A stretch of 64,000 bases of DNA from Pseudomonas mendocina. Lineage in GTDB: Bacteria; Pseudomonadota; Gammaproteobacteria; Pseudomonadales; Pseudomonadaceae. The stretch is taken from the NCBI RefSeq assembly GCF_003008615.1, contig NZ_CP027657.1, positions 1,426,001 to 1,490,000 on the forward strand. Reading direction: 5' to 3'. How positions within the stretch are numbered: the first letter of the stretch is position 1; the number at the start of each line of letters is the position of its first letter. Below are positions 40,110 through 50,796 of this stretch, in pieces. Made by a program: the position numbers and the translations under genes. A model generated the notes under the pieces. The model did no database searches. It was given only the letters and a program-made list of their open reading frames with translations, and was not told the DNA's origin.

Positions 40110-41281
40110 GGCAGCAACGCCTCCCACACCGGCTGGCCCAGCGCGGGGCGCGGCAGTTCGGGCAACGCGGCATGCTTGGCCGGCTGCAGTTTGTCCCGTT
40201 GCAGCGTGGCCAGTACACGGTCGGCGAAGTCCGGCGCCAGCGCCAGCTTGGTCGGCCAACCCACCAGCAGACGCTGCTGCTCGGCAAGGAAGGCGTTGTC
40301 CGGACGCACCAGCCCCGACTGCGCGGGCTCGGCGCGATCGACGCGCAATGTCGCCCAGCGCGTCTGGCTCTGATCGACCCAGGGCAGCAGCGCCGCCATT
40401 TCCTTCTGCGCGGCCTGAATCTGCGCCGCTTCATCGCGTGCCACGCCATCGGCCTCGGCCAGATCGCCACCGAGGTACCAGACCCACTGGCCATCGGCCG
40501 CCGGATGCGTGGTAACGGTCACCCGCGGCTTTGGCCCGCCACCCAGGCAGTGCGCGTACAGCGGTTTCAGCGCCGGCCCCTTGGCCAACACCATATGCAA
40601 AGGACGCAATTGCTGAGCGGGCTGTTCGATACCCAGCGCCGCGAGCAGCTCGGCATTGCCGGCGCCGGCGCTAAGCACAATGCGCTGCGCGTGAATCTCG
40701 CGACCGTCGACGATAAGTCCGCACAGCTCACCGTTGTCCTGCAGCGGTTCGATACGTTCGGCGGCCAGCAGGCTATCACCGGCGAGTTCGGCCAGACGGG
40801 CGATCAGGCTCGGCACATCGAGCACCAACTCGGCAAGTCGGTAGACCTTGCCCTTGAATTTCGGATGCTGCAGCGCCGGCGGCAACTGCTCGCCCTTGAC
40901 CTGATCGACACGCCCACGCACCGCCTTGCTGGCGAAGAAGCTGGTGAGGTTGCCCGCCAGGGTACCGGGCGACCACAGGTAATGGGCATCGGACAGGATG
41001 CGCACACCGGAGAGATCCAGCTCGCCCGTGCCAGCCAGCGCCTCGCGCCAGCGACGCGGCATATCGGCAATAGCCTCGGAGGCGCCGGTCAGCGCCCCAT
41101 GCAGAGCGTACTTGGCACCGCCGTGGATGATGCCCTGCGACTTCAGGCTCTGCCCGCCACCCAGGCTGCCGCGCTCCACCAGAACAGTGGCGAAGCCCTG
41201 CTGGCGCAGGCGCGCATTGAGCCAGAGGCCGGCGATACCGCCGCCGACGATCAGGACATCGGTGCTGAGAGACTGGGACAT
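40106..41281 (-). CDS. FAD-dependent oxidoreductase (DAO family)
   Basis: The protein has 391 residues. The N-terminus carries the dinucleotide-binding motif VLIVGGGIAGLWLNARL followed by VLVERG, typical of D-amino acid oxidase-like flavoproteins. A later segment with RIVLSAGAGNAELLAALG is also common in this family. The substrate cannot be told. It is translationally coupled to the downstream aldo/keto reductase, and in P. aeruginosa similar genes lie next to an SMR transporter, a LysR regulator and waaA, as here. Confidence 0.88.
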   Translation of the reverse strand: MSQSLSTDVLIVGGGIAGLWLNARLRQQGFATVLVERGSLGGGQSLKSQGIIHGGAKYALHGALTGASEAIADMPRRWREALAGTGELDLSGVRILSDAHYLWSPGTLAGNLTSFFASKAVRGRVDQVKGEQLPPALQHPKFKGKVYRLAELVLDVPSLIARLAELAGDSLLAAERIEPLQDNGELCGLIVDGREIHAQRIVLSAGAGNAELLAALGIEQPAQQLRPLHMVLAKGPALKPLYAHCLGGGPKPRVTVTTHPAADGQWVWYLGGDLAEADGVARDEAAQIQAAQKEMAALLPWVDQSQTRWATLRVDRAEPAQSGLVRPDNAFLAEQQRLLVGWPTKLALAPDFADRVLATLQRDKLQPAKHAALPELPRPALGQPVWEALLP

Positions 41282-41344
41282 GAACGGGCCTCGGCGAAAA
41301 ACAGGCGCGCAGTATAACCCGTCAACTTCCTCGCCCGCGGCCCA

Positions 41345-41677
41345 TCAGTGCCCGGTCGATTGCGAGAACAGCTGTATCACCACCACGCCACTGACGATCA
41401 GGCCCATGCCGAGCACCGCTGGCAGGTCGAGCTTTTGTTGATAGATGACCAGCGCAGCGATGCTGACCAGGACGATGCCCAGTCCGGCCCAAATGGCGTA
41501 AGCGATACCCACCGGGATGGTGCGCACCACCAGAGTCAGCATCCAGAAGGCGATACCGTAGCCACCAATAACCAACAGCAACGGCAGCGGCTTGCTGAAA
41601 CCATCGATAGCCTTCATCGAGGTAGTGGCGACCACTTCGGCCGCGATGGCAATGGCGAGATAGAGGTATCCGGGCAT
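41345..41677 (-). CDS. Small multidrug resistance (SMR) family transporter
   Basis: The protein has 110 residues with four membrane helices, the full SMR length. The essential glutamate of helix 1 is present (IAIAAEVVATTSMKA, Glu14). The conserved WAGLGIVLVS of helix 3 is also seen. EmrE-type members export quaternary ammonium and similar cations by proton exchange; which substrate is used here is unknown. It diverges from the LysR gene, with 88 bases between the starts, so the LysR protein may control it. Confidence 0.92.
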   Translation of the reverse strand: MPGYLYLAIAIAAEVVATTSMKAIDGFSKPLPLLLVIGGYGIAFWMLTLVVRTIPVGIAYAIWAGLGIVLVSIAALVIYQQKLDLPAVLGMGLIVSGVVVIQLFSQSTGH

Positions 41678-41765
41678 GATGGTGACTCCTGAAAGATGGT
41701 CGCAATTCTAAGTCTCGCCATGATGGGATAAAGTCATTACCTATCTATTTCTAAGATAGGCAACC

Positions 41766-42653
41766 ATGAACTGGAATCTCGATCAGCTTCAATTATTCGT
41801 CCGCACCGCCGAGAGCCGATCCTTCTCCGCCGCAGCCCGACAAACCGGACGCGCGCAATCAGCGGTCAGCACCGCCATCGCCCTGCTCGAAAGCGATCTC
41901 GGGGTCACCCTCTTCGAACGCAGCAGCGGGCGCCAGCCGCGTCTGACCGAGGCGGGGGGCGCGCTGCTGGAGCAGGCCCGCAGCGTGTTGCAACAATGTG
42001 AGCGACTGGATGGCCGCGCGCTCGGCCTGGCACGTGGCGAAGAGGCACGTCTGCGCCTGGCCCAGGACGAAGCCATGCCCTACCAGCCGGTGCTGGCCAG
42101 CCTGGAAGCCCTGGCCGACGCCTTTCCCTTGCTCGAAGTACAGCTTTCCAGCGGCGCGCAGGGCGACGTTGCGCGCAAGCTGCTGCAACGCCAGGCCGAC
42201 CTGGGCCTGCTGTTTCATCACGAGCAAATGCCCAGAGAGCTGGAAAGCCAGCGCCTGGGCACCATCGAGATGGTCACGGTGTGCAGCCCGCAACACCCGC
42301 TGGCAGAACTCGCCAGCGTAGAACGCCGCGACCTGGCCGAACATCGCCAACTGCTGATGGCACCGCAAGACAGCCACTACCCAGGCGGTGAGCAGATCAG
42401 TCCGCTGGTGTGGCGCGCCGACAGTTTCTACGTGATGGCCGAGCTGGTGATACGCGGCGTTGGCTGGGCCTGGCTCCCCCGCCATGTAGCGCAGTATCCG
42501 ACCTACCAGGGCCACCTGCAGGAACTGCGCAGCGACTGGGCGCCGCTGCCGCTGGTGGTGGAGCTGGTCTGCCGTCGCGACGGCGCGCTCGGCCCCGCCG
42601 CCAACTGGCTGGCCGACTGCCTCGCGCGCGAACTGCTGCGCCCGCAAGCGTGA
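41766..42653 (+). CDS. LysR family transcriptional regulator
   Basis: The protein has 295 residues. The N-terminal winged helix-turn-helix is typical (MNWNLDQLQLFVRTAESRSFSAAARQTGRAQSAVSTAIALLE). A substrate-binding effector domain follows from about residue 90. Such regulators often control the divergent gene, here the SMR transporter. The effector is unknown. Confidence 0.92.
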   Translation: MNWNLDQLQLFVRTAESRSFSAAARQTGRAQSAVSTAIALLESDLGVTLFERSSGRQPRLTEAGGALLEQARSVLQQCERLDGRALGLARGEEARLRLAQDEAMPYQPVLASLEALADAFPLLEVQLSSGAQGDVARKLLQRQADLGLLFHHEQMPRELESQRLGTIEMVTVCSPQHPLAELASVERRDLAEHRQLLMAPQDSHYPGGEQISPLVWRADSFYVMAELVIRGVGWAWLPRHVAQYPTYQGHLQELRSDWAPLPLVVELVCRRDGALGPAANWLADCLARELLRPQA

Positions 42654-42696
42654 TCACGCTTCCAGGCGATGGCGGGCGGCGATAAGCTGCGCCCCC

Positions 42697-43962
42697 ATGA
42701 ACAGACTCCTCTACACCCTGCTGCTGCACCTGGCCCTGCCCCTGATCGCCCTGCGTCTGGCGCTGCGCGCACGCAAGGCGCCGGCGTACGCTCGGCGTAT
42801 CAACGAACGCCTCTCCCTCGGCCTGCCGACAATGAAACCCGGCGGCATCTGGGTGCATGCGGTATCGGTCGGGGAGAGCATCGCCGCCGCGCCGATGATC
42901 CGCGCACTGCAGACGCACTATCCCGAGCTGCCGATCACCGTGACCTGCATGACGCCGACAGGCTCCGAGCGCATCCAGGCCATGTTCGGCAGCAGCGTGC
43001 AGCACTGCTACCTGCCCTATGACCTGCCCTGGGCCGCCGCACGTTTTCTCGACCGCGTACAGCCACGCCTGGCCGTGGTGATGGAAACCGAGCTGTGGCC
43101 AAACCACATCCACCAGTGCGCCAAGCGCAGCATTCCGGTTGCCCTGGCCAACGCACGCCTGTCCGAGCGCTCGGCACGCGGCTATGCGCGCTTTGCCACG
43201 CTCACCGCCCCGATGCTCGCCGAGCTGTCGCTGATTGCGGTGCAGACCCAGGCCGAGGCGCAACGCTTTCTCGATCTGGGTGCACGCCCTGCCTGCGTGG
43301 AAGTCACCGGCTCGATCAAGTTCGACCTGAAGATCGATGCCGAACTGTTGCAACGTGCCGTCGAGTTGCGCCGTCAGTGGCAGGCCGAACAGCGCCCGGT
43401 GTGGATAGCGGCCAGCACCCACGCGGGCGAAGACGAGATCGTTCTCGCCGCCCATCGCCAGTTGCTGAAGACGCGACCAGACACACTGCTGATCCTGGTG
43501 CCGCGTCACCCCGAGCGCTTCAACTCGATCCATGAGCTCTGCATCAGTGAAGGACTGACGACACGCCGCCGCTCCACGGGTGAAGCAGTGCAAGCCAGTG
43601 ACCAGGTGCTGCTGGGCGACACCATGGGTGAGCTGCTGTTTCTCTACGCGCTGGCGGATATCGCCTTCGTCGGCGGCAGCCTGGTGGCCAATGGCGGGCA
43701 TAACCTGCTGGAGCCTGCCGCATTGGGCAAACCGGTACTGAGCGGGCCACACCTGTTCAACTTCCTGGAAATCGCCACGCAGCTGCGGGAAGCCGGAGCG
43801 CTGGACGTGGTCGAAAGCCAAACGCAGCTGGCGGACAGCGTTGCGCACTTGTTGAGCACACCTGGCGAGGTGCAGCGCATGAGCAAGGCTGGCCTTGCCG
43901 TGCTCAAGGCCAACCAGGGTGCGCTGGAGCGGCTGCTGAATGGATTGCGCCGCCTAATGTAG
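42697..43962 (+). CDS. waaA: 3-deoxy-D-manno-octulosonic acid (Kdo) transferase
   Basis: The protein has 421 residues. An N-terminal hydrophobic anchor (about 1-22) is followed by the Glycos_transf_N region with HAVSVGESIAAAPMIRAL, which includes the catalytic Glu. The C-terminal glycosyltransferase half has FVGGSLVANGGHNLLEPAALGKPVLSGP in pieces typical of WaaA. It adds Kdo sugars to lipid IVA at the inner membrane, a step essential for LPS. The TAG stop lies in a REP repeat. Confidence 0.96.
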   Translation: MNRLLYTLLLHLALPLIALRLALRARKAPAYARRINERLSLGLPTMKPGGIWVHAVSVGESIAAAPMIRALQTHYPELPITVTCMTPTGSERIQAMFGSSVQHCYLPYDLPWAAARFLDRVQPRLAVVMETELWPNHIHQCAKRSIPVALANARLSERSARGYARFATLTAPMLAELSLIAVQTQAEAQRFLDLGARPACVEVTGSIKFDLKIDAELLQRAVELRRQWQAEQRPVWIAASTHAGEDEIVLAAHRQLLKTRPDTLLILVPRHPERFNSIHELCISEGLTTRRRSTGEAVQASDQVLLGDTMGELLFLYALADIAFVGGSLVANGGHNLLEPAALGKPVLSGPHLFNFLEIATQLREAGALDVVESQTQLADSVAHLLSTPGEVQRMSKAGLAVLKANQGALERLLNGLRRLM

Positions 43963-44052
43963 CCCGGATGCAATCCGGGAGGAGCATTCGCGGCTGAACA
44001 CCGCGCACCACGGCCGCCCCCTAATATCGCCGGTGCGCACGGCGCACCCTAC
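43959..44052. repeat. REP units after waaA
   Basis: One unit (GTAGCCCGGATGCAATCCGG, from 43959) is nearly the same as that after queG and supplies the waaA TAG at 43960-43962. A second unit at 44032-44052, read on the minus strand, has the GTAGGGTGCGCC head like the one near the chemoreceptor. No gene is seen in the 161-base gap. Confidence 0.8.
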
Positions 44053-44073
44053 GGGTAGCAACCCAAGTAGCCC

Positions 44074-44110
44074 AAAACAAAAAACCCGACTTGCGTCGGG
44101 CTTTTTTGTT
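44074..44110. terminator. Bidirectional terminator between waaA and the TolC-like gene
   Basis: CCCGAC, loop TTGC and GTCGGG (44085-44100) have an A-rich run before and a T run after. It can end both converging transcripts. Confidence 0.9.
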
Positions 44111-44123
44111 TACTGCGGGCGAC

Positions 44124-45560
44124 TCAGAAATCCTGATTGTTCTTCAGGCGTTCCTCGGCGGCAGATGCCAGATCCGGCGGCAGGAAGTCCTTGTCCGGGT
44201 TGTAGTCCGGTTTGAGGAAACTGCCCAGCGCGTCCAGATCAGCCGGGCTGAGGGTACCGGCGGCCTGCTTCAGGCGCAGGTTGTTGAGGATGTAGTCGTA
44301 GCGCGCATCGTTGTAGTTGCGCACGGCGCTGTACAGCTGACGCTGGGCATCGAGCACGTCGACGATGTTGCGGGTACCGACCTGATAGCCGATCTCGGTG
44401 GCCTCCAGCGCGCTCTGGTTGGAGATGATCGACTGGCGACGCGCCTGCACGGTCTCCACATCGGTGTTCACCGCACGGAACAGGTTGCGCGTGTTCTGCA
44501 CCACCTGGCGACGCAGGCTCTCGCGCAGCTGCTCGGTCTGACCCAGACGCTGGTAGGCCTCGCGCACCTGCGAGCTGGTCAGGCCACCGCTGTAGATCGG
44601 GATATTCAGTTGCAGGCCGATGGAGCGCTGCGACACGTCACCGCTGTAACGAGGGAGCCCGCCGGAGTTGGTGAAACCCAGGCTGTCGTTGTCGCCCTGC
44701 TGATAGCTGGCCACCGCATCCAGGGTAGGCGCATGGCCGGCCTTGCGCTGACGCAGATTCTCCTCGGCAGCGGTGACTGCATACAGGCTGGCCTGCAGAT
44801 TGAGGTTCTGCGCGGCGGCGGTATCGACCCAGGACTTGGCGTCATTCGGCGTCGGCGCCAACACCGGCAGGGTATGGACGATCCCTTCGACAGCCACGTA
44901 GTCGCGATTGGTCAGGGTCACCAGGGCTTCGAAAGCATCATCCACCGCCCGTTCGGCGAGCAGGCGGTTGGCGCGTGCAGTATCGAAACCGGCCTGGGCT
45001 TCGAGCACGTCGGTCTTGTCGGAGAGACCGACGTCGAAACGCTCATTGGCTTGATCCAGCTGACGCTTGAATGCGGCTTCTTCGGCCTTGGTCGAGGCCA
45101 GGTTGTCCTGGGCACGCAACACGGCGAAGTAGGTTTCGGCGCTCTGCAGGATCAGGTTCTGCTCAGTGGCGGACAACTCCAGCGCGGCCTGTTCACTGGT
45201 GGCCTCGGCCGCCTGCAACTGGAACCAGCGGTCGGCGCGGAACAGCGGCTGGCTGAGGTTGGCCTGATACACCAGGCCACTGCGCGAAAGGGTCGCGCTG
45301 GGGGAGTCGAGTTCGGTGCGCGTATCACCATAGTTGGCGCCAGCCGACAGGTTGGGCAGCAAGCCGGCACGCGCCTGCGGCACCACTTCGCGACGGGCCT
45401 GATAATCGGCGCGCGCGGCGGCGATATCAGCATTGTTCTTCGCCGCTTCCTGATACACGGTGACCAGGTCGGTCTTGCTGGACAGCGGGGCCTCTTCGGC
45501 CTGAACCAGGCCGACCGAAGCGGCGGCCACGGCGATGGCCAGGGAAAGTCTGCGCAACAT
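44124..45560 (-). CDS. opmH: TolC family outer membrane channel (OpmH-like)
   Basis: The protein has 478 residues. A signal peptide (about 1-21) ends in VGLVQA. Two repeats of the outer membrane efflux domain are seen, rich in Ala/Gln/Glu helices, with the YQARREVVPQARAGLLPNLS segment near residue 50 and its counterpart near 255. TolC-type trimers form the exit duct for type I secretion and efflux pumps. P. aeruginosa OpmH lies beside thiC, as here, and is the closest to E. coli TolC; the symbol rests on that. It diverges from thiC. Confidence 0.88.
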   Translation of the reverse strand: MLRRLSLAIAVAAASVGLVQAEEAPLSSKTDLVTVYQEAAKNNADIAAARADYQARREVVPQARAGLLPNLSAGANYGDTRTELDSPSATLSRSGLVYQANLSQPLFRADRWFQLQAAEATSEQAALELSATEQNLILQSAETYFAVLRAQDNLASTKAEEAAFKRQLDQANERFDVGLSDKTDVLEAQAGFDTARANRLLAERAVDDAFEALVTLTNRDYVAVEGIVHTLPVLAPTPNDAKSWVDTAAAQNLNLQASLYAVTAAEENLRQRKAGHAPTLDAVASYQQGDNDSLGFTNSGGLPRYSGDVSQRSIGLQLNIPIYSGGLTSSQVREAYQRLGQTEQLRESLRRQVVQNTRNLFRAVNTDVETVQARRQSIISNQSALEATEIGYQVGTRNIVDVLDAQRQLYSAVRNYNDARYDYILNNLRLKQAAGTLSPADLDALGSFLKPDYNPDKDFLPPDLASAAEERLKNNQDF

Positions 45561-45746
45561 GGATGTCGATCCTTGAATAGGCGGTAATCGGCAAGGCTAC
45601 GGGGCGCCACAGGCGGGGGTCAAGCGCGCCATGGACGGCATCAGTCTAGCTGGCGGCAAGCTATGTTGCTCGTTGGGAACAATCCGCCATCAGCAGCGGC
45701 ATTAGTCGCTTTCCGACGCACGGGTCGAACTTTATTGACCGTCGAG

Positions 45747-45776
45747 TTGGTTTTCTCTCATCAGCTTGTTTAGACT
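45747..45776 (+). promoter_or_regulatory. Possible thiC promoter
   Basis: TTGGTT (45747-45752) and TAGACT (45771-45776) are 18 bases apart, just upstream of the TPP riboswitch. TTGACC at 45735 is another -35 candidate but has no good -10 partner. The rest of 45561-45746 shows no gene. Confidence 0.4.
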
Positions 45777-45784
45777 GCCCGAGT

Positions 45785-47865
<2,081 letters not shown>

Positions 47866-47878
47866 CGATCAGCCTGCC

Positions 47879-47910
47879 AAAGCCCCTTTCCATGAAAGGG
47901 GCTTTTTCTT
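47879..47910 (+). terminator. Terminator after thiC
   Basis: AGCCCCTTTC (47881-47890), loop CAT and GAAAGGGGCT (47894-47903) are followed by a T run. It ends just before the response regulator stop on the other strand. Confidence 0.92.
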
Positions 47911-48594
47911 TCAGGAGCGTACCGACGCCCCGTCATAGAAGCAGTAACCACTGTTACGCAGGGTCTTGATGGGCAACTCCGTTCCGCCGTTGTCCAGCAC
48001 CTTGCGTCTCAGTCGCCTCATCTGGGTATCCAGGCGCCGTTGGTCGTAGCTCAGGTAATCGCCGCCCAGTACCTGGATAATCTGCCGACGACTGATACTT
48101 TCACCGGGTGCCGCCATCAGACAACGCAGCACCAGCATATCCTGTTGCGACAGTGAGACTTGCGTGCCATCAGGCAAACGCAGGCGGCGCGGGCCGATTT
48201 CCAGGCACCATTCCAACTGACTGCGGTTCAGCTCCAAACGGCGACTCAGCGCCTCCAGCGTGGCAGAGAGCTCGCCAAGGTCGCAGCCCTTGCCGAGATA
48301 ATGATCGGCGCCGATGCACAACCCTTCTATCTTGTCGGTCGCGGTGCTGCGTGCACTGAATACAACGATGCCCAGCCGATCACCCGCCTGGCGCAGATTC
48401 TGGATCAGCGCCAGACCACTGCCATCAGGCAGGCCAATATCGATTACCGCCAGGCGATGACGCCCGGCCTCGAAGGCCGCATCGAATTCCGCCAGGTTGG
48501 TCACGAAGGTCACGCGATAGCCGATCTCTCCGAGAAAGTCGGCCAGCTCCGCCCCCAGTACGGGGTCGTCTTCGAGAAAAATCAGATCGATCAT
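47911..48594 (-). CDS. OmpR/PhoB-type response regulator
   Basis: About 227 residues. The receiver domain (about 1-115) has the acidic pocket in FLEDDPVLG, the phospho-acceptor in VIDIGLPDGSGL (near residue 50) and Ser in VVFSARS. The conserved Lys is in YLGKGCD, without the usual Pro after it. The C-terminal winged helix domain (about 125-222) has LRRKVLDNGGTELPIKTLRNSGYCF. It is divergent from, and surely the partner of, the histidine kinase. The ATG at 48609 would add five residues. The target genes are unknown; the adjacent secretion pair is a natural candidate. Confidence 0.9.
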   Translation of the reverse strand: MIDLIFLEDDPVLGAELADFLGEIGYRVTFVTNLAEFDAAFEAGRHRLAVIDIGLPDGSGLALIQNLRQAGDRLGIVVFSARSTATDKIEGLCIGADHYLGKGCDLGELSATLEALSRRLELNRSQLEWCLEIGPRRLRLPDGTQVSLSQQDMLVLRCLMAAPGESISRRQIIQVLGGDYLSYDQRRLDTQMRRLRRKVLDNGGTELPIKTLRNSGYCFYDGASVRS

Positions 48595-48674
48595 ACTTGC
48601 CAAACTCATTCACTGGCGGCTTTCATAGCCCTGCCGCCCATGATCTTCAAGCCTTGAGACTCCTCACCCCAGGC

Positions 48675-50684
48675 ATGTTCAGACTCCCTCCTTTGCTATT
48701 GCTGCTCATCCTGCTGTTGCCGTCGACGCTGCATGCCGCCGCGTTGTACCTGGACGATACCAAACCGATGTTCAGTACCGCAGGCTATCTCGAGGGTCTG
48801 GCAGACCCCGGCGGACAGTTCGATGTCGCACAGGCCAATGCCGCGCAAGGGTGGCAGAAACTGCCCAGCAACCTCAATGCTGGCTATACCCCGGATACCT
48901 ACTGGCTGCGCTTGCGGCTGGACGTGCCGCAACCCCGGCCCGGTGGGTGGATGCTCCACCTGAGCAATGCGCTACTGGACGATGTACGCATCTACATCTG
49001 GCGCCCCAGCGGCTGGCAGTTGCTTGGTCTCAGCGGCGAGAACGTGTCACGCAGCGAGTGGCCTGTCGACTACCGCAGTGCGGTGATCCCGTTCGAGCCG
49101 ACAGAAGCGGGCCAACATGCGTTGCTAATCAGGCTTGAAAGCAAGAACTCGCTGGCGACGCGCGTGGAGATCTGGCAGCGCCTGGCCTTCGACGACAACT
49201 CGCGGCGCGAGGGCCTGTTCTTTGGCCTGCATTTCGGATTCTACCTGCTACTGATCGGCCTGCACGCGATCTTCTGGGCAGCGACCCGCAGCCAGATGAG
49301 TGGCCTGTTTCTCCTGTACATCAGCCTCAGTCTGCTCAACGAAGTCCTGAGCCTGGGGCTGATTCAGCAGATCAGCGGCCTGCCCGTGACCTGGAGCGAT
49401 CGTCTCCTCGGGGCCGGTTTTGCCTGCAACCTGCTGGTCGGATTCCGCGTATCGATGCAGCAGTTGGGCATGCCAATACTCTATCCACGAAGCAGCCGGT
49501 GGATGGATCACTTCATCAAGGTCGCGGCGCTCTACTGTCTGAGCATGGCCTTGCTCAACAACTATTCCCTGAGCGTGGTGCCAGTGCTCCTGCTGGGCAT
49601 GGTGATGATGGTCGGGTTCAGCGGTATGTGCATCCGGCTGCTGATACGGGGTTATCGACATGCCAGGTTCTTTGCCCTGGCCTTCGGCATCTTCTATGCG
49701 GGATTGCTGATCGGTTTCCTGCGCAACCTTGGCTACCTGCCGGTCAATCCCTGGACCGAACTGGCGACGACGATCGCCACCATGCTGCACATGATCCTGC
49801 TGAGCCTGTGGCTGATCGCTCGCTACGAGCGCAAGCGCCGCTCGCGCGAACGCTGGCAGGCCAACCGCGCCGCCAACATGGCCCAGCAACACAGCCAGGA
49901 ACTGACCCACGAAGTGGAACAGCGTACCGCTGACCTGCGCAAGGAGATACACCGTCGCGAACTGCTCGAACAGGAGCTGCGCAATGCGCTGGAGCTCGAG
50001 CAGCGTGTACGCACCGAACAACAGGATTTCGTCGCCATGGTGTCTCACGAATTCCGCACCCCATTGGCGATCATCACCACTCTGTCACAGCGTATCGAGC
50101 AGAGCACACCACCGCAGACACCGAGGAATGCGGAGCGTTGCCAGCAGATACGCGACGCCGCCTCTCGACTGCTTGCACTGGTCGACGAATACCTGAGCGA
50201 CGACCGCATGAGCGAGTCGCCAGTCGAGTTGAAGCACGCGCCCTACGACCTGCCAGCCCTGCTGGAGGATCTCAGCGGCGACTTCGCACCGGGGCGTATT
50301 CGCAACCATTTCCGCTGCAAGCCCGAACGCCTGATCACCGACGTGGGGCTGTTGCATATCGCCCTGCGAAACCTGCTGGCCAATGCCGACCGTCACTCCC
50401 CCACCAACGAAACGGTGGAGGTCGATGTCAACGAAGACGGCGACTTCCTTCTCATCGACATCTGCAACGTATCCAGCCAGATTCCCGCACATGAGCGAGA
50501 ACGTCTGTTCCGCAAGTACTTTCGCGGACAGAACGCCAAACACGCCGCAGGCGCAGGGTTGGGTCTGTATCTGGTGAAGCGCATCAGCGAAATGCTCGGC
50601 GGCGACGTGACCCTGCTCTCTGCAGGTGGTGAACAGGGCGTGTGCTTGCGCCTGCGCATACCGAAAAACCCAGCACCACAATAA
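48675..50684 (+). CDS. 7TM-DISM sensor histidine kinase
   Basis: The protein has 669 residues. A signal peptide (about 1-22, LLLLLILLLPSTLHAA) is followed by a periplasmic 7TMR-DISMED2-type beta domain (about 25-170), seven membrane helices (about 178-390) and a coiled coil. The HisKA domain has its His in MVSHEFRTPLA (near 457). The ATPase domain shows NLLANADRHSP (N box) and GAGLGLYLVKRIS (G box). There is no receiver domain, unlike RetS and LadS, which share the sensor type. DISM sensors of this class are thought to bind carbohydrates or similar ligands. It is probably the partner of the regulator at 47911. Confidence 0.9.
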   Translation: MFRLPPLLLLLILLLPSTLHAAALYLDDTKPMFSTAGYLEGLADPGGQFDVAQANAAQGWQKLPSNLNAGYTPDTYWLRLRLDVPQPRPGGWMLHLSNALLDDVRIYIWRPSGWQLLGLSGENVSRSEWPVDYRSAVIPFEPTEAGQHALLIRLESKNSLATRVEIWQRLAFDDNSRREGLFFGLHFGFYLLLIGLHAIFWAATRSQMSGLFLLYISLSLLNEVLSLGLIQQISGLPVTWSDRLLGAGFACNLLVGFRVSMQQLGMPILYPRSSRWMDHFIKVAALYCLSMALLNNYSLSVVPVLLLGMVMMVGFSGMCIRLLIRGYRHARFFALAFGIFYAGLLIGFLRNLGYLPVNPWTELATTIATMLHMILLSLWLIARYERKRRSRERWQANRAANMAQQHSQELTHEVEQRTADLRKEIHRRELLEQELRNALELEQRVRTEQQDFVAMVSHEFRTPLAIITTLSQRIEQSTPPQTPRNAERCQQIRDAASRLLALVDEYLSDDRMSESPVELKHAPYDLPALLEDLSGDFAPGRIRNHFRCKPERLITDVGLLHIALRNLLANADRHSPTNETVEVDVNEDGDFLLIDICNVSSQIPAHERERLFRKYFRGQNAKHAAGAGLGLYLVKRISEMLGGDVTLLSAGGEQGVCLRLRIPKNPAPQ

Positions 50685-50796
50685 CCGAGTCAATCACTCA
50701 ACTACCGCTCAGATTTGCTCAGCCCCCCGCTACCAAAGACCAATAGACTCATCGCAAATTGCCATCACTCATGCAGTACGAGCGAGCGGGTCTGCC